Below, piece after piece: positions 50,382-59,457 of a stretch of 64,000 nucleotides of DNA. A model generated the notes under the pieces. The model did no database searches and was not told the DNA's origin. It worked only from the letters and a program-made list of their open reading frames with translations. The translations under genes and the position numbers were made by a program. The stretch comes from Ilumatobacter fluminis (GTDB taxonomy: Bacteria; Actinomycetota; Acidimicrobiia; Acidimicrobiales; Ilumatobacteraceae), in the NCBI RefSeq assembly GCF_004364865.1, contig NZ_SOAU01000001.1, positions 2,326,001-2,390,000 on the forward strand, read 5' to 3'. How positions within the stretch are numbered: position 1 is the stretch's first letter; each line of letters begins with the position of its first letter.

Positions 50382-50777
50382 ATGCACGCAGGACGCATTC
50401 TCGTCGCCAAGGTCGGCCTCGACGGCCACGATCGCGGCATCAAGGTCGTGGCTCGAATCCTCCGCGACGCCGGCTACGAGGTCATCTACACCGGCCTGTT
50501 CCAGACACCCGAGACGGTCGCAGCCGCCGCGGTCGACGAAGACGTCGACGCCGTCGGCCTGTCGATGCTGTCGGGCGCACACATGACGCTCGCTCCCCTG
50601 GTGGTCGAGGCGATCCGGGCCCGGGGTGCCGACATCCCGGTCATCGTCGGCGGCATCGTCCCCGACAGCGATCTCGACGAGCTCGCCGCTGCCGGTGTGG
50701 GCACCGTGCTCACACCAGGGGCGACCGCCGACGAGATCGTCGCATCGGTCGGCCGCGCCCTGGCAGGAGCTCAGTGA
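50382..50777 (+). CDS. icmB: B12-binding small subunit of acyl-CoA mutase
   Basis: 131 aa. The base-off cobalamin motif D-x-H-x2-G is GLDGHDRG (Asp14, His16, Gly19), followed by YTGLFQTPE, LSMLSGAHMTL and VGGIVPDSD, all conserved in the B12 domain. The length equals that of stand-alone IcmB subunits. It starts 14 bp after the large subunit and is cotranscribed with it; together they form the mutase. Confidence 0.85.
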   Translation: MHAGRILVAKVGLDGHDRGIKVVARILRDAGYEVIYTGLFQTPETVAAAAVDEDVDAVGLSMLSGAHMTLAPLVVEAIRARGADIPVIVGGIVPDSDLDELAAAGVGTVLTPGATADEIVASVGRALAGAQ

Positions 50778-50797
50778 ACCGAAGGCCGGTCGACGGG

Positions 50798-51847
50798 TCA
50801 GACGTAGTAACCGGTGATGTCGATGACGGCGTGGAACGAACCGTAGGGGCCGGCGATCAGGCGGAGCTGACGGTCGCCGCCGAGGCGTGAGAGCGACGCG
50901 TTCGCCACGGTCTCGCCGGGGCCGACCCAGTTGACCGTCGAGGTGTCGGTCGTGCCGACGCCGCCGGGGACGACCGAGAGGTAGCTCGGTTCGGTCGTCT
51001 GCACGGCGGTGGCATTGAAGGTGACGGCCGTGGCGCCGGGCGGGACGGCGTTCGGTGTCGTGATCGCGCCGGATGTCCCGTTGCGGCCGTTGGCAACGCT
51101 GATGTCGCGCTGCGACGACGGGAGGAACACGCCGCTGTCGGGGAACGTCGGCACGCGTGAATCGAACACGCGAACCGGCGTGATCGGGTGGAACCCGCCG
51201 CCCGATGCCGGGCCGGCCAGGCGCTGCCATCGGTCGGGGGCGTAGCAGTACCAGAGTGAACCGTCGGTGTTGCGGGCGAGTGTGCCGGCGATGCCCGGCG
51301 TCGTCGTGCCGACTGCGGTGGCCGCCATGCCGATCCGGCCCGACTGGTCGGCGTAGAGGTCCCACTCGGTCCCCTCGCCGACCACGCCGACACCGTTGGT
51401 CGACCGGCCGACCACACCGGAGGCGCTGTCGGAGACGCCGATCACGCCGGTTCCGGCGGGTGCGCCGTTCGATTCGCCGTAGACGCCGGCGCCCCCGTTC
51501 CCGGTGGACAGACCCGACACACCTCGCCCGGACACGCCGCTGGAGTCGCCCCGGACACCGATCCGGGTGTCGGTGCTGCTCACGCCGTACAGCGAGGCGT
51601 TGCCTGCCGAGGTGCCGTCCTGGACATGGATCGTGGAGCCTCCGGTGAGCTCGGTGGTCGCCGTGCCGGTGTTTCCGGCGCCGATCACGAGCGACTCCCC
51701 GTTCGCCGCCGACGCCCGGCTCGACAGAGCGATCCCGCCGACCGCAGCGGCCGCCGCGGCACCAGCACCACGACCGAACAGTCCCCGTCGAGATGTCGTT
51801 CGGTCGTCGACGTGTGTGTCGGTCTCGTTGGTCGTCTGATCAGTCAT
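50798..51847 (-). CDS. Tat-exported repeat protein
   Basis: 349 aa. Twin-arginine signal (TSRRGLFGRGAGAAAAAAVG, cut near ASAA). The middle third is a chain of short Gly/Val repeats (GVYGESNG, GVIGVSDS, GVVGRSTNG, GVGVVGEG) that should make a beta-helix. The C-terminal ~140 residues (ITPVRVFDSRVPTF, PSYLSVVPGG, TVNWVGPGETVANASLS, AVIDITGYYV) follow the same plan as the three repeats of the metalloprotease at 10719-13193. GAAAGGA precedes ATG 51847. A surface-displayed or secreted structural protein is inferred. Confidence 0.72.
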   Translation of the reverse strand: MTDQTTNETDTHVDDRTTSRRGLFGRGAGAAAAAAVGGIALSSRASAANGESLVIGAGNTGTATTELTGGSTIHVQDGTSAGNASLYGVSSTDTRIGVRGDSSGVSGRGVSGLSTGNGGAGVYGESNGAPAGTGVIGVSDSASGVVGRSTNGVGVVGEGTEWDLYADQSGRIGMAATAVGTTTPGIAGTLARNTDGSLWYCYAPDRWQRLAGPASGGGFHPITPVRVFDSRVPTFPDSGVFLPSSQRDISVANGRNGTSGAITTPNAVPPGATAVTFNATAVQTTEPSYLSVVPGGVGTTDTSTVNWVGPGETVANASLSRLGGDRQLRLIAGPYGSFHAVIDITGYYV

Positions 51848-51997
51848 GCGATGTCCTTTCGTCGCTGGGTCGCACCTCGGGCCTTCCCGTTCGACCGCGA
51901 GTTCAACCGGATCGGCGCAGGACGAGGTGTTCCCGTGTCGATTCCGTGTCTCGGTCGGGTCCACGACCGGCGGGCTGTGGCCTGGGAGAGTTCAGGG

Positions 51998-52729
51998 GTG
52001 AGCGAGCGCCGACGACTCCCCCGCCGCTACCTGGTCGTGGCTGCGTTCGTGTTCGTCGTCGCAGCCTCCGAGCGCTTCGGTGGGCCGTTGACGGTCGACG
52101 CCCTGCGCGGGGCGGTGTCGAGCGGCACGGAGGCGGCGGCCGACCAGCTGCGCGACCGGAACGCCCGCGGCGAGATCCATCTCACGTTCGACGACGGACC
52201 GACACCCGGCTACACCGCCGAGATCCTGGAACTGCTCGACCGGTACGACGCCGAGGCGGTGTTCTTCCCCATCGGCGAACAAGTCGAACCGAACGCCGCT
52301 CTGCTCGAGCGGGCCGTCGACGACGGTCACCGACTCGGCAACCACACCTGGGCGCACGACCGACTCGCCGACCTGACGGCTTGGGACTTCGACGCGGCCG
52401 TCGGACGCACCCAGATCGCCGTCGAACGTGCGACCGGGACCGTACCGACGTGTTTGCGCCCGCCGGAGGGCGTCATCGACGACGCTGCCGTCGACATGGC
52501 GGCAGCGGAGGGCCTCACCGTCGAGATGTGGACCGTCGACCCACTCGACTGGCAGACCGACGACCCGGATGCGATCGCCCGTCGCGTCATCGACGGAGCG
52601 GAGGACGGCGCCGTCGTGTTGCTCCACGACGGGGGCGGCGGCCGCGACGCCACCGTCGACGCACTCGGGACGATCCTGCGCGAACTGGGTCGCGACGGCT
52701 ACCGGTTCACCGTGCTCCCCGGTTGCTGA
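51998..52729 (+). CDS. Polysaccharide deacetylase (NodB/CE4) family protein
   Basis: 243 aa. An N-terminal membrane anchor (YLVVAAFVFVVAASERFGG) precedes the NodB domain: motif 1 EIHLTFDDGPTPG (catalytic Asp and metal Asp), motif 2 HRLGNHTWAHDRL (H-x3-H), motif 3 LRPPEGVID (Arg-Pro-Pro), motif 4 WTVDPLDWQ, motif 5 VVLLHDGGGG. It removes acetyl groups from a wall or surface polymer outside the membrane. GTG 51998 follows GGGAGAG. It is divergent from the Tat protein gene, 150 bp away. Confidence 0.88.
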   Translation: MSERRRLPRRYLVVAAFVFVVAASERFGGPLTVDALRGAVSSGTEAAADQLRDRNARGEIHLTFDDGPTPGYTAEILELLDRYDAEAVFFPIGEQVEPNAALLERAVDDGHRLGNHTWAHDRLADLTAWDFDAAVGRTQIAVERATGTVPTCLRPPEGVIDDAAVDMAAAEGLTVEMWTVDPLDWQTDDPDAIARRVIDGAEDGAVVLLHDGGGGRDATVDALGTILRELGRDGYRFTVLPGC

Positions 52730-52735
52730 AGCGGC

Positions 52736-53428
52736 TCAGGCGAACAGGGCCGTCAGTTCGGCACGGTCGGTGTCACGGGCGGCCCGCATCGCGTCGAGGC
52801 CCGGTGCTCGCACTCGGCCCTTCGTGTCGCGATGTGCGCGGGCGTCGAGCGCGAGGAACTGTGCTGCTCGCGCCTGTGCCTCGGCCAGGACCTGGTCGGG
52901 CGCCACGATCCGATCGAGGTAGCCCGCGGTCACGGCGCTCTGCGGATCGAAGGTCTCCGACAGGATCGCCGAGCGTTGGAACGCCGGCGGCGTCAGCCGC
53001 ATCCGCATCAGCGCCACGGCCGTGTGGGGCATCGTCATCCCGATCGACACCTCGTTCGCGGCGATCTTGAACGGGCCGTCGGCGCCGACCCGCTCGTCGC
53101 ACGACAGGAGCAGGAAGGCACCCATCGCCATCGCGTGGCCGGTGCAGGCGGCGACCACCGGCCGGGGCCACTCGAGGAGTCGCAACGACAGGTCGAACCC
53201 GCCGATGACCATGTCGACCACCGCCTGGCCGCCCTCCGACATGACCGACAGATCGAAGCCGGCCGAGAACCGACCGTCACGGCCGGCCAGGACGACGGCC
53301 GCGTCGTCGGCCGTCGCCCGGTCGAGCGTCTCGTTGATCGCCTCCTGCATGGCCGGCGAGAGTGCATTGGCGCGCCCGTCGTCCATCGTGATGGTGGCGA
53401 CGCCGTCGCTCAGGTCGTACGAGATCAT
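52736..53428 (-). CDS. Enoyl-CoA hydratase/isomerase (crotonase) family protein
   Basis: 230 aa, slightly short. The blocks DLSDGVATITMDDGRANALS, GRDGRFSAGFDLSVM (first oxyanion-hole segment) and TGHAMAMGAFLLLSCDERVG (second) are typical. The usual second catalytic Glu position is not obvious (EVSIGMTMPHTAV retains one Glu), so hydratase activity is not certain. GGAGA precedes ATG 53428, 10 bp after the stop of the large nuclease gene; cotranscription with it would be unusual. Confidence 0.82.
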   Translation of the reverse strand: MISYDLSDGVATITMDDGRANALSPAMQEAINETLDRATADDAAVVLAGRDGRFSAGFDLSVMSEGGQAVVDMVIGGFDLSLRLLEWPRPVVAACTGHAMAMGAFLLLSCDERVGADGPFKIAANEVSIGMTMPHTAVALMRMRLTPPAFQRSAILSETFDPQSAVTAGYLDRIVAPDQVLAEAQARAAQFLALDARAHRDTKGRVRAPGLDAMRAARDTDRAELTALFA

Positions 53429-53438
53429 CGGGTCTCCG

Positions 53439-56400
53439 TCATGCTGTCGTGGAGGTCCGACGGCGCACGGTGACCAGCACGAGGGCCGCGCCGGCCGCCA
53501 GCAGCACCATCGCCCATCGCACTGCGGTGTGCGGGCTCGAACCCGTGGCCGGGAGCTCCGGAGCGACGGTCGACGGCACCGGGACGGTCGTCGTCGGCGT
53601 CACCGAGTTCGACTGGACGACGATGTCGAACGTCGTGGTCGTCGTGTTGCCACTGCCGTCGGTCGCCGTGCAGGTCACCGTCGTGGTACCGACCGGGAAG
53701 GTGCTCCCCGAGGCCGGATCGCAGACGATCTCCACGTCGTCGGAGTTGTCGGAGACGGCCGGGAGGTCGTACTCGACCGTGGTCGGTCCGTCGCTCTCGA
53801 CGACGACCGTCGGTTCGGCCGGCTCGGTGATGACCGGATCCTGGTCGTCGACGACCGTGACGATGAACGAGTCGGCTGCGACGTTGCCGGCAGCGTCGGT
53901 GGCCGTGCACTCGACGGTGGTGTCGCCGATCGGGAAGACGCTCCCCGAGGCCGGCGAGCAGACGATCGCCGACGAGTCGAGCATCGCTTCGGTCAGCGCG
54001 CCCGTCGGGATCTCCGGATCGTCGGCGGTGACGACGAAGGTGACTGTGGCACCGGCCTCGCCGTCGTCGGCGGGCGCCGAGACACCGTCGGGAACGGTGA
54101 GCGTCGGGGGCGTGATGTCGTAGTCGACCGACACCTCGTTCGACGCACCGCTCGCCTGGCCACCGGCGTTCTCGGCTGCTTCGTCGCGGATCGAGACGAC
54201 CACGTCACCGCTGCCGGTCATCCCCGACACGGCGATCTCGAAGTCGCCGCCACCGAGATCGGTGACGGCCGCAGTCGATGGTGCGGCAGCACCGCCGAGG
54301 ACGACATCGTCGGAGTCGAGGCCGGTGACCTCCTGGTCGAACGAGGCCGTCAGGACGATCGGCGACTTGTTCGTCGGATCGTCCTGGCCCGCGTCGAGCG
54401 CCAGGTCGACGGTCGGCGGGTCGGTCAGGGCGAGCCCGACGAGCACGGGGTCGTGGTCGGACGACCGGTACGGGTCGGCGGCGTAGGTGGTGAGGGCCGA
54501 CGATTCACGCTCGAACGACTGCTCGGAACCGTCGAGGACCGCATCGTTGTAGTCGAACTCGACGGGTTCGTCGGCGTTGATGTTCCACACCGTCGCACCG
54601 GTGACCGACGGCCGCAGGCTGTTGTTCGCCAAGGCGTGGTCGAGGTAGCCGAGCTGGCCGTCGAACACGTAGCTGTAGATGTCGGAACCGAACTCGGCTT
54701 CGAGCAGATTGGTGTAGCCGGCGTTCGCGAGCCCGGTGATCGGGTCTTCCTTCGCGTACGCGTTGAGGTCGCCGATGATGAGTACGTCGGGGTCGCCGCT
54801 GTCGGTCGGGTCGGTCGCCAGGTAATCGGCGAGCGCCAGCGCCGCATCGGTGCGGGTGACGTTGCAGTTGCCCTGACCGTCACCGAGGTCGGGGTCGCCG
54901 GCGCAGGCCGATCCCTTCGACTTGAGGTGGTTGACGGCGACCGTGAACGCCTCGCCCGTCGACGTCTGCGTGAACGTCTGGATGAGGGCCGGACGGTTCT
55001 TGTCGTCGATGAAGTCGGGGTCGACGCTGCTGTCGAGGATGGCGTAGTCGCCGGTCGGCGTCATCGTGGTGGTGCGATAGATCAGACCGACCTTGATGGC
55101 GTCGGTCCCGATGAAGCCGGTGTCGACGAAGTCGTAGGTGCCGGCACCGACGATCGCGTTCACGGCGTCGACGATCTGTTGCGTGGCCGCACCGGTGTCG
55201 TTCTCGACCTCGATGATGCCGATCACGTCCGCATCCATCTCCGCCATCGCGGCGGCGATCTTGTCGAGCTGGCGAACCCGCTCGGCCTCGGAGTCGGCGC
55301 CGCGGCACTCCATGTTGGCCGACGGGCCGCAGATGTCGCTGCCGGCGTCGACGTTGGCGAAGTAGTTGAGGACGTTGAACGAGGCAACGATCACGTCGCC
55401 ACCCACGTCGTCGGGGGTCGCCGTGCGCGGGTTGGCCGGAGTAAAGGAGTAGTCGACACCGTCGACGGGACGCAGACGCCACGTGTTGTCGCCGGAACCG
55501 GGGAACGACCAGTGCATGACACCGGTCAGGCCGGTGATGGTCTCGCCACCACGGAACCGGTTCGTCGTGCTCAACCCGCCTTGCGGGTAGGCGTAGGGCT
55601 CGTCGGCGTCGGGGCCGACGATGATGTCGTTCTGGTCGTTGTTGTCGTCGTCGAGGATCACCCGGCGGGTGGCCAGCGAGTCCTGGAACGCCGCGTACTC
55701 GGCGACGTCGGGCGGGTTGTCGTGGGTGAACTGGAAGGGCCGGGCGTCGGCGGTCAGGACCAGCTGACCGAAGCGGCCGAGCTGGAAGTATTCGCTGACC
55801 GCGAGGGTGTCCGGGTACGTCACGAGCATGCCTTCGAGCGACTCGAACGTCGCCTCGTCGAGATAGCTCCCGGCTGCGGGGAGGGTGACCGCGGCGGCGG
55901 TCGGCAGCGGGTTGCCGGAGCTCACGATCGAGACGTCGCCTGCATCGACAGCGTCGAGCTGGCTCATCCCGAAGAACTCCTCCGGGGTTCCGTTCACGGA
56001 GACGAGGTCACCGACCGCCAGTGGGTCCGGGCAGTAGATGTTGCAGAACACGTAGATGCCCTCGGACGTGGCCGAGTCGGCGTCGGCGTCGGCGTCTTCC
56101 TCCTGGACGAAGAAGCCTTCGACGACGTCGTCGTCCTCGATGAGGCCGGTGACGATGCCCTCGACGATGACCGGAGCGGTGATCGCGACGCTCGGACCGG
56201 AACCCTGCACCTCGTGGATGAAGACCTCGGCGACTTCGGGGACGCAGTCGGTGCCGAACGCTGCGCCGTCGATGCTGGTGCCCGGCGAGAACAGTGCGCC
56301 TCCGGAGCCGGTCGCGGTTGCGTGACCGACGAAGGCACCGGTGAGGTCCGGGTCTCTGGTCAACGACTCGTCGTTGCCGCCCTCAGCGCCGTAGGCGACG

Positions 56401-58187
56401 GTGGCCACGAGGCCGGACGAGCTGTCGTTCAATGTGACGGAGTCGCCGCCGTTGTTGAGGCCGATCGTGCCACTCGAGGCCGTCTGGACCAGGCTGCCGC
56501 CGAACGGCCCGGTCGGCGTGCCGCCACCGAACACGACCGCGGCGCAGTCGGCCGGCAGCGTCGTGCCCGCACCGAACGTGTGGCGTACGCCGACGGCGTC
56601 GCTGATCGTCCAGCCGGAGATGTCGACCGGCTCGGTGCCCGTGTTCACGATCTCGACGAACTCGTCGTTGTCCGAGCTGCGCACTCCGTCACCGTTCGCG
56701 TCGCCGAGGATCGTCGCCTCGGGGTCGGCGTGGATCTCGTTGATCACCACGCTGGACGGGACGACGGCACACGCGGTCGCGGCGTTCGGGGTCGGATCGC
56801 CCGTGCACCACGTGGTGGCGAGGTTCTCCGACATCTCGTCGCTCCCGGCGGCGCCGTTGCCGCCCGTCTGGGTCTCGGTGCCTTCGCTCAGGTCGTCACG
56901 CTGCCAGGTGACGCCCGTGGCATGCGGACCGTCGGCGATCAGCGCCTGCGATGCGAGGGCGGTGTCGGCGAGGTACGTGGAGGTGTCGGTGTCGGCATCG
57001 GGACCGTCGATCGAGACGCCGGTCTTGTCGACCGCCTCGGCGGTGTCGCCCCAGATCGCGTAGTCGATGTCCTGCACCAGGTCGGACGCGCCGTCCCACG
57101 TGTAGAGCACGACCACTTCGCCGCCATTGGTCAGCCCGCCCTGGTCGTTGATCGACCCGGCGGTCGCCTCACGCATGTCGGGCACCGCGTCGGCGGCAGC
57201 ATCGTCTTCGAACAGTTCGTACGTCGGGGCGACGCCGTAGGTGGCCAGGAAGTCGGCCGAGCCGGTCATCGCGACGGTCTGGTACTCGCCGGCGGCGATC
57301 ATCGCGCCGTCGGGGAAGCGGGCGTGGAAGTCGGAGAAGCCGCCGCCACCGGCGTTCGAGCCGGTCACGATGTTGTAGTAGTACGTGCCGCCTCCAGCGA
57401 AGGTCGCGTCGGTCAGGTAGACGTCGCTCAGATCGACCGAACCGGATCCGGCATTGAAGATCTCGATCATCTCGCCCTCGGTCGGGGTCACGACGATCTC
57501 GGTGAGCAGCAGGTCGGCGGGTGACGGTAGGTCGCAGTCGTTCGCTGCGCCCGGCGTGTCGTCGGTGCCGACCGGCGTGAAGGCGCCGATCTCCCAGACG
57601 CCACCGCAGCGGTAGGTGTGCCCGGGCACGAAGGTGCCGTCCGGGCCGACGATCGTGGTCGAGTAGACGAGATCCTCGGCCGGGACGTTCTCGCTCAGTG
57701 CGACCGAGTCGACGATCGCGGTCCACGGGGTCGAGTCGAACGTTCCGTCGTCGTTCGTGTCGAGGTCGTCGCCGTCGGCGCCGCTGAAGCCCGTGACGAG
57801 GAGATGCGTCACGTTGTCGCTGTTCTCGAAGTTCAGATCGACCGTCGCATCGGCCGTCGCCAGCGAGAACGTCGACTCCGCTGCGACGAACAGGCCATCC
57901 GTGCCGAGGCTGTTGCCGTCGAGGGCAGTCACGTTCTCGATCGTGCCGGACCCACCGGCGCCGTCGCCGATGACCAGGTACGTGTAGCCGTCGAGCGAGG
58001 TGTCCGCCGTGCCGGCGAGTTCGACGTACTCGTCGTCGTCGTCGCCGGACTGATCGATCCTGATCTCGTTGATGACGACGTCCGGCACGGCGACGACGGC
58101 AGCTGCGGGCGACGACGTCAAGACGATGCCGGAGGCGAGCAGACCGAGGGCGGCGGCAGCAGAGCCGAGGCGGGCGGCGAGGCGCAT
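53439..58187 (-). CDS. Surface-anchored ExeM/NucH-type nuclease (LTD, EEP, HYR, LPATG)
   Basis: 1582 aa. Signal peptide (LGSAAAALGLLASGIVLTS, cut after PAAA). Three lamin-tail-like segments begin VVINEIRIDQSGDDD, LLLTEIVVTPTEGE and VVINEIHADPEATIL. An OB-fold part (VEGIVTGLIEDDDVVEGFFV) leads into an endonuclease/exonuclease/phosphatase domain: VIVASFNVLNYFANVD, DVIGIIEVEND, AVNHLKSKGSA, VLIIGDLNAYAKEDP, SSDHDPVLVGL. Two HYR-type repeats follow, then LPATG at 1545-1549, a membrane helix and RRR. Bacterial relatives degrade extracellular DNA. ATG 58187 follows GGAG. The sortase gene is not in this window. Confidence 0.9.
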   Translation of the reverse strand: MRLAARLGSAAAALGLLASGIVLTSSPAAAVVAVPDVVINEIRIDQSGDDDDEYVELAGTADTSLDGYTYLVIGDGAGGSGTIENVTALDGNSLGTDGLFVAAESTFSLATADATVDLNFENSDNVTHLLVTGFSGADGDDLDTNDDGTFDSTPWTAIVDSVALSENVPAEDLVYSTTIVGPDGTFVPGHTYRCGGVWEIGAFTPVGTDDTPGAANDCDLPSPADLLLTEIVVTPTEGEMIEIFNAGSGSVDLSDVYLTDATFAGGGTYYYNIVTGSNAGGGGFSDFHARFPDGAMIAAGEYQTVAMTGSADFLATYGVAPTYELFEDDAAADAVPDMREATAGSINDQGGLTNGGEVVVLYTWDGASDLVQDIDYAIWGDTAEAVDKTGVSIDGPDADTDTSTYLADTALASQALIADGPHATGVTWQRDDLSEGTETQTGGNGAAGSDEMSENLATTWCTGDPTPNAATACAVVPSSVVINEIHADPEATILGDANGDGVRSSDNDEFVEIVNTGTEPVDISGWTISDAVGVRHTFGAGTTLPADCAAVVFGGGTPTGPFGGSLVQTASSGTIGLNNGGDSVTLNDSSSGLVATVAYGAEGGNDESLTRDPDLTGAFVGHATATGSGGALFSPGTSIDGAAFGTDCVPEVAEVFIHEVQGSGPSVAITAPVIVEGIVTGLIEDDDVVEGFFVQEEDADADADSATSEGIYVFCNIYCPDPLAVGDLVSVNGTPEEFFGMSQLDAVDAGDVSIVSSGNPLPTAAAVTLPAAGSYLDEATFESLEGMLVTYPDTLAVSEYFQLGRFGQLVLTADARPFQFTHDNPPDVAEYAAFQDSLATRRVILDDDNNDQNDIIVGPDADEPYAYPQGGLSTTNRFRGGETITGLTGVMHWSFPGSGDNTWRLRPVDGVDYSFTPANPRTATPDDVGGDVIVASFNVLNYFANVDAGSDICGPSANMECRGADSEAERVRQLDKIAAAMAEMDADVIGIIEVENDTGAATQQIVDAVNAIVGAGTYDFVDTGFIGTDAIKVGLIYRTTTMTPTGDYAILDSSVDPDFIDDKNRPALIQTFTQTSTGEAFTVAVNHLKSKGSACAGDPDLGDGQGNCNVTRTDAALALADYLATDPTDSGDPDVLIIGDLNAYAKEDPITGLANAGYTNLLEAEFGSDIYSYVFDGQLGYLDHALANNSLRPSVTGATVWNINADEPVEFDYNDAVLDGSEQSFERESSALTTYAADPYRSSDHDPVLVGLALTDPPTVDLALDAGQDDPTNKSPIVLTASFDQEVTGLDSDDVVLGGAAAPSTAAVTDLGGGDFEIAVSGMTGSGDVVVSIRDEAAENAGGQASGASNEVSVDYDITPPTLTVPDGVSAPADDGEAGATVTFVVTADDPEIPTGALTEAMLDSSAIVCSPASGSVFPIGDTTVECTATDAAGNVAADSFIVTVVDDQDPVITEPAEPTVVVESDGPTTVEYDLPAVSDNSDDVEIVCDPASGSTFPVGTTTVTCTATDGSGNTTTTTFDIVVQSNSVTPTTTVPVPSTVAPELPATGSSPHTAVRWAMVLLAAGAALVLVTVRRRTSTTA

Positions 58188-58218
58188 AGAGGAACTCCGA
58201 ACGGTGTTGGGCGGCACG

Positions 58219-58238
58219 AGCCGCCCCGACGGGCGGCT
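58219..58238 (-). promoter_or_regulatory. Hairpin in the leader of the LPATG nuclease gene
   Basis: AGCCGCCC and its exact complement flank CGAC, 32 nt before ATG 58187. TAAGGT further upstream (58246-58251 on the minus strand) is a possible -10, so the stem would lie in a long 5' leader. Confidence 0.35.
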
Positions 58239-58317
58239 GTCCCGCACCTTAGAACATCGTTCCACGTCCCGAGAACGGGTGTGCGCCGAACCCTCGGGCA
58301 CCGACCCGAAAACGAAG

Positions 58318-58344
58318 GAAACCCCCTGCTGAGCAGGGGGTTTC
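58318..58344 (-). terminator. Intrinsic terminator of tRNA-Gly
   Basis: GAAACCCCCTGC and its complement form a 12-bp stem with a TGA loop, 2 nt after the tRNA 3' end, and are followed on the minus strand by CTTCGTTTTCG. Confidence 0.85.
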
Positions 58345-58346
58345 GG

Positions 58347-58419
58347 AGCGGACGACGGGATTCGAACCCGCGACCCTCACCTTGGCAAGGTGATGCTCTA
58401 CCAACTGAGCCACGTCCGC
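58347..58419 (-). tRNA. tRNA-Gly(GCC)
   Basis: 73 nt on the minus strand. Acceptor strands GCGGACG and CGTCCGC pair fully, discriminator U. D arm GCTCAGTTGGTAGAGC, anticodon stem TCACC/GGTGA with loop TTGCCAA (anticodon GCC), T arm CGGGTTCGAATCCCG. The CCA is not fully encoded (CCG follows the discriminator). Confidence 0.96.
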
Positions 58420-58479
58420 GTAGCGGTGAGAAAGATTAGCAGCGAGATCCCCGGAACGGACAACCTCGCTCGTCGAATG

Positions 58480-58707
58480 TCAGTCGCGTGCGTCCTCGGG
58501 CCGCAGATCGATCCGGAGGGTGAGCACACCGTCCACCAGCTCGGCGTCGGCGTCACCGATGATCGCGAAGTCCTGGAAATCGGTCTTCGCCTGGGCGATG
58601 AAGGCCTGCCGTTCATCGCCGGCGACGGGCGGGAGCGGGCGTTGCTTCACCGCCTTGGCGCGGTCGCGGAAGCGTTGGATCATCGCGTCGACATCGAGGC
58701 TGGCCAT
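58480..58707 (-). CDS. Small conserved-looking hypothetical protein
   Basis: 75 aa. Starts MASLDVDAMIQRFRDRAKAV and continues KQRPLPPVAGDERQAFIAQA; the second half, DFQDFAIIGDADAELVDGVL, looks like a small alpha/beta unit. No Cys, no membrane helix. TACAGT ends 7 nt before ATG 58707. No function assigned. Confidence 0.65.
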   Translation of the reverse strand: MASLDVDAMIQRFRDRAKAVKQRPLPPVAGDERQAFIAQAKTDFQDFAIIGDADAELVDGVLTLRIDLRPEDARD

Positions 58708-58714
58708 GTGGCCG

Positions 58715-58720
58715 ACTGTA
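58715..58720 (-). promoter_or_regulatory. -10 element TACAGT, leaderless promoter
   Basis: TACAGT ends 7 nt before ATG 58707. Confidence 0.5.
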
Positions 58721-58746
58721 TCGGAGCGGTCCCCCGACCCGACCGG

Positions 58747-59415
58747 TCAGTCGTCGCGGTTGGGCTGCAGCTCGGCGTCGAGCGCTTCCATCGCCCGACG
58801 CATCTCGTCGGGGTCGATCTCGTGCTCCGGCAGGTCGTCGAGAAACGGACGAGCCGAACCGAGCGGGGTCGCCGCCCGGTCGTCGGCGACGGAATCGCCG
58901 GCTTCGTCGGAACCGTCGCGTTCCGCGTCGACTCCGACGTCGTCGCCGGAACCGTCGCCGAGCGGCGTGACCGGGAGTTCGGACGGGGTGTGGCGAGTCG
59001 GCGAGGTCGGGTCGCTGCTCGTCGCGATGCCGTCAGCGTCCCGTTCGGCCGCGTGTTCGCGATCGTCCTGGCCGTCGTCGTGCAGATCGTCGAAGCCGGT
59101 CACCGACGGCCCGGCGTCGAACGACTCGTCGAGTCGGGGCGGTGCCGCGGCGCGCCGAAGCGGTTCGGCGCCCTCTGGCCGCACCTCGTCGAGTCGGCGC
59201 CGCTGCCAGACCGGGTCGCCCCGACGCCACGTGCGCTCCCCCATCAACTCGAGGGGCCCGAGGAACTCGGGGTCGGGTCGGGTCGACCGACGAAGCCAGA
59301 ACGCCACCATCACGAGGCCGAGACCCATCACGACGAGCAGGGCCACGATCGCCCACACGGTCCGGGTGCTGTCGGGGTCGCCGATGTCGACGGCGAACGA
59401 ACTCGCCCCGATCAT
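58747..59415 (-). CDS. Single-pass membrane protein, hypothetical
   Basis: 222 aa. One membrane helix (TVWAIVALLVVMGLGLVMVA) near residue 20 is followed by a basic stretch (FWLRRSTRPDPEF) and a long, strongly acidic, disordered C-terminal region rich in Asp/Glu/Arg. By the positive-inside rule the long tail is cytoplasmic. GGAG is 3 nt from ATG 59415. No family recognised. Confidence 0.6.
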   Translation of the reverse strand: MIGASSFAVDIGDPDSTRTVWAIVALLVVMGLGLVMVAFWLRRSTRPDPEFLGPLELMGERTWRRGDPVWQRRRLDEVRPEGAEPLRRAAAPPRLDESFDAGPSVTGFDDLHDDGQDDREHAAERDADGIATSSDPTSPTRHTPSELPVTPLGDGSGDDVGVDAERDGSDEAGDSVADDRAATPLGSARPFLDDLPEHEIDPDEMRRAMEALDAELQPNRDD

Positions 59416-59457
59416 CGCTCCGTCACGCCCTGGCTCACGGCGTCTGATTCTGCCAGC

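Noticed and set aside
53022-57524. Very long open frame on the plus strand (about 1500 codons)
   Set aside because: It is the antisense shadow of the LPATG nuclease gene; its translation is a low-complexity Asp/Val/Arg-rich string with no domain, caused by GC-biased codons on the other strand.
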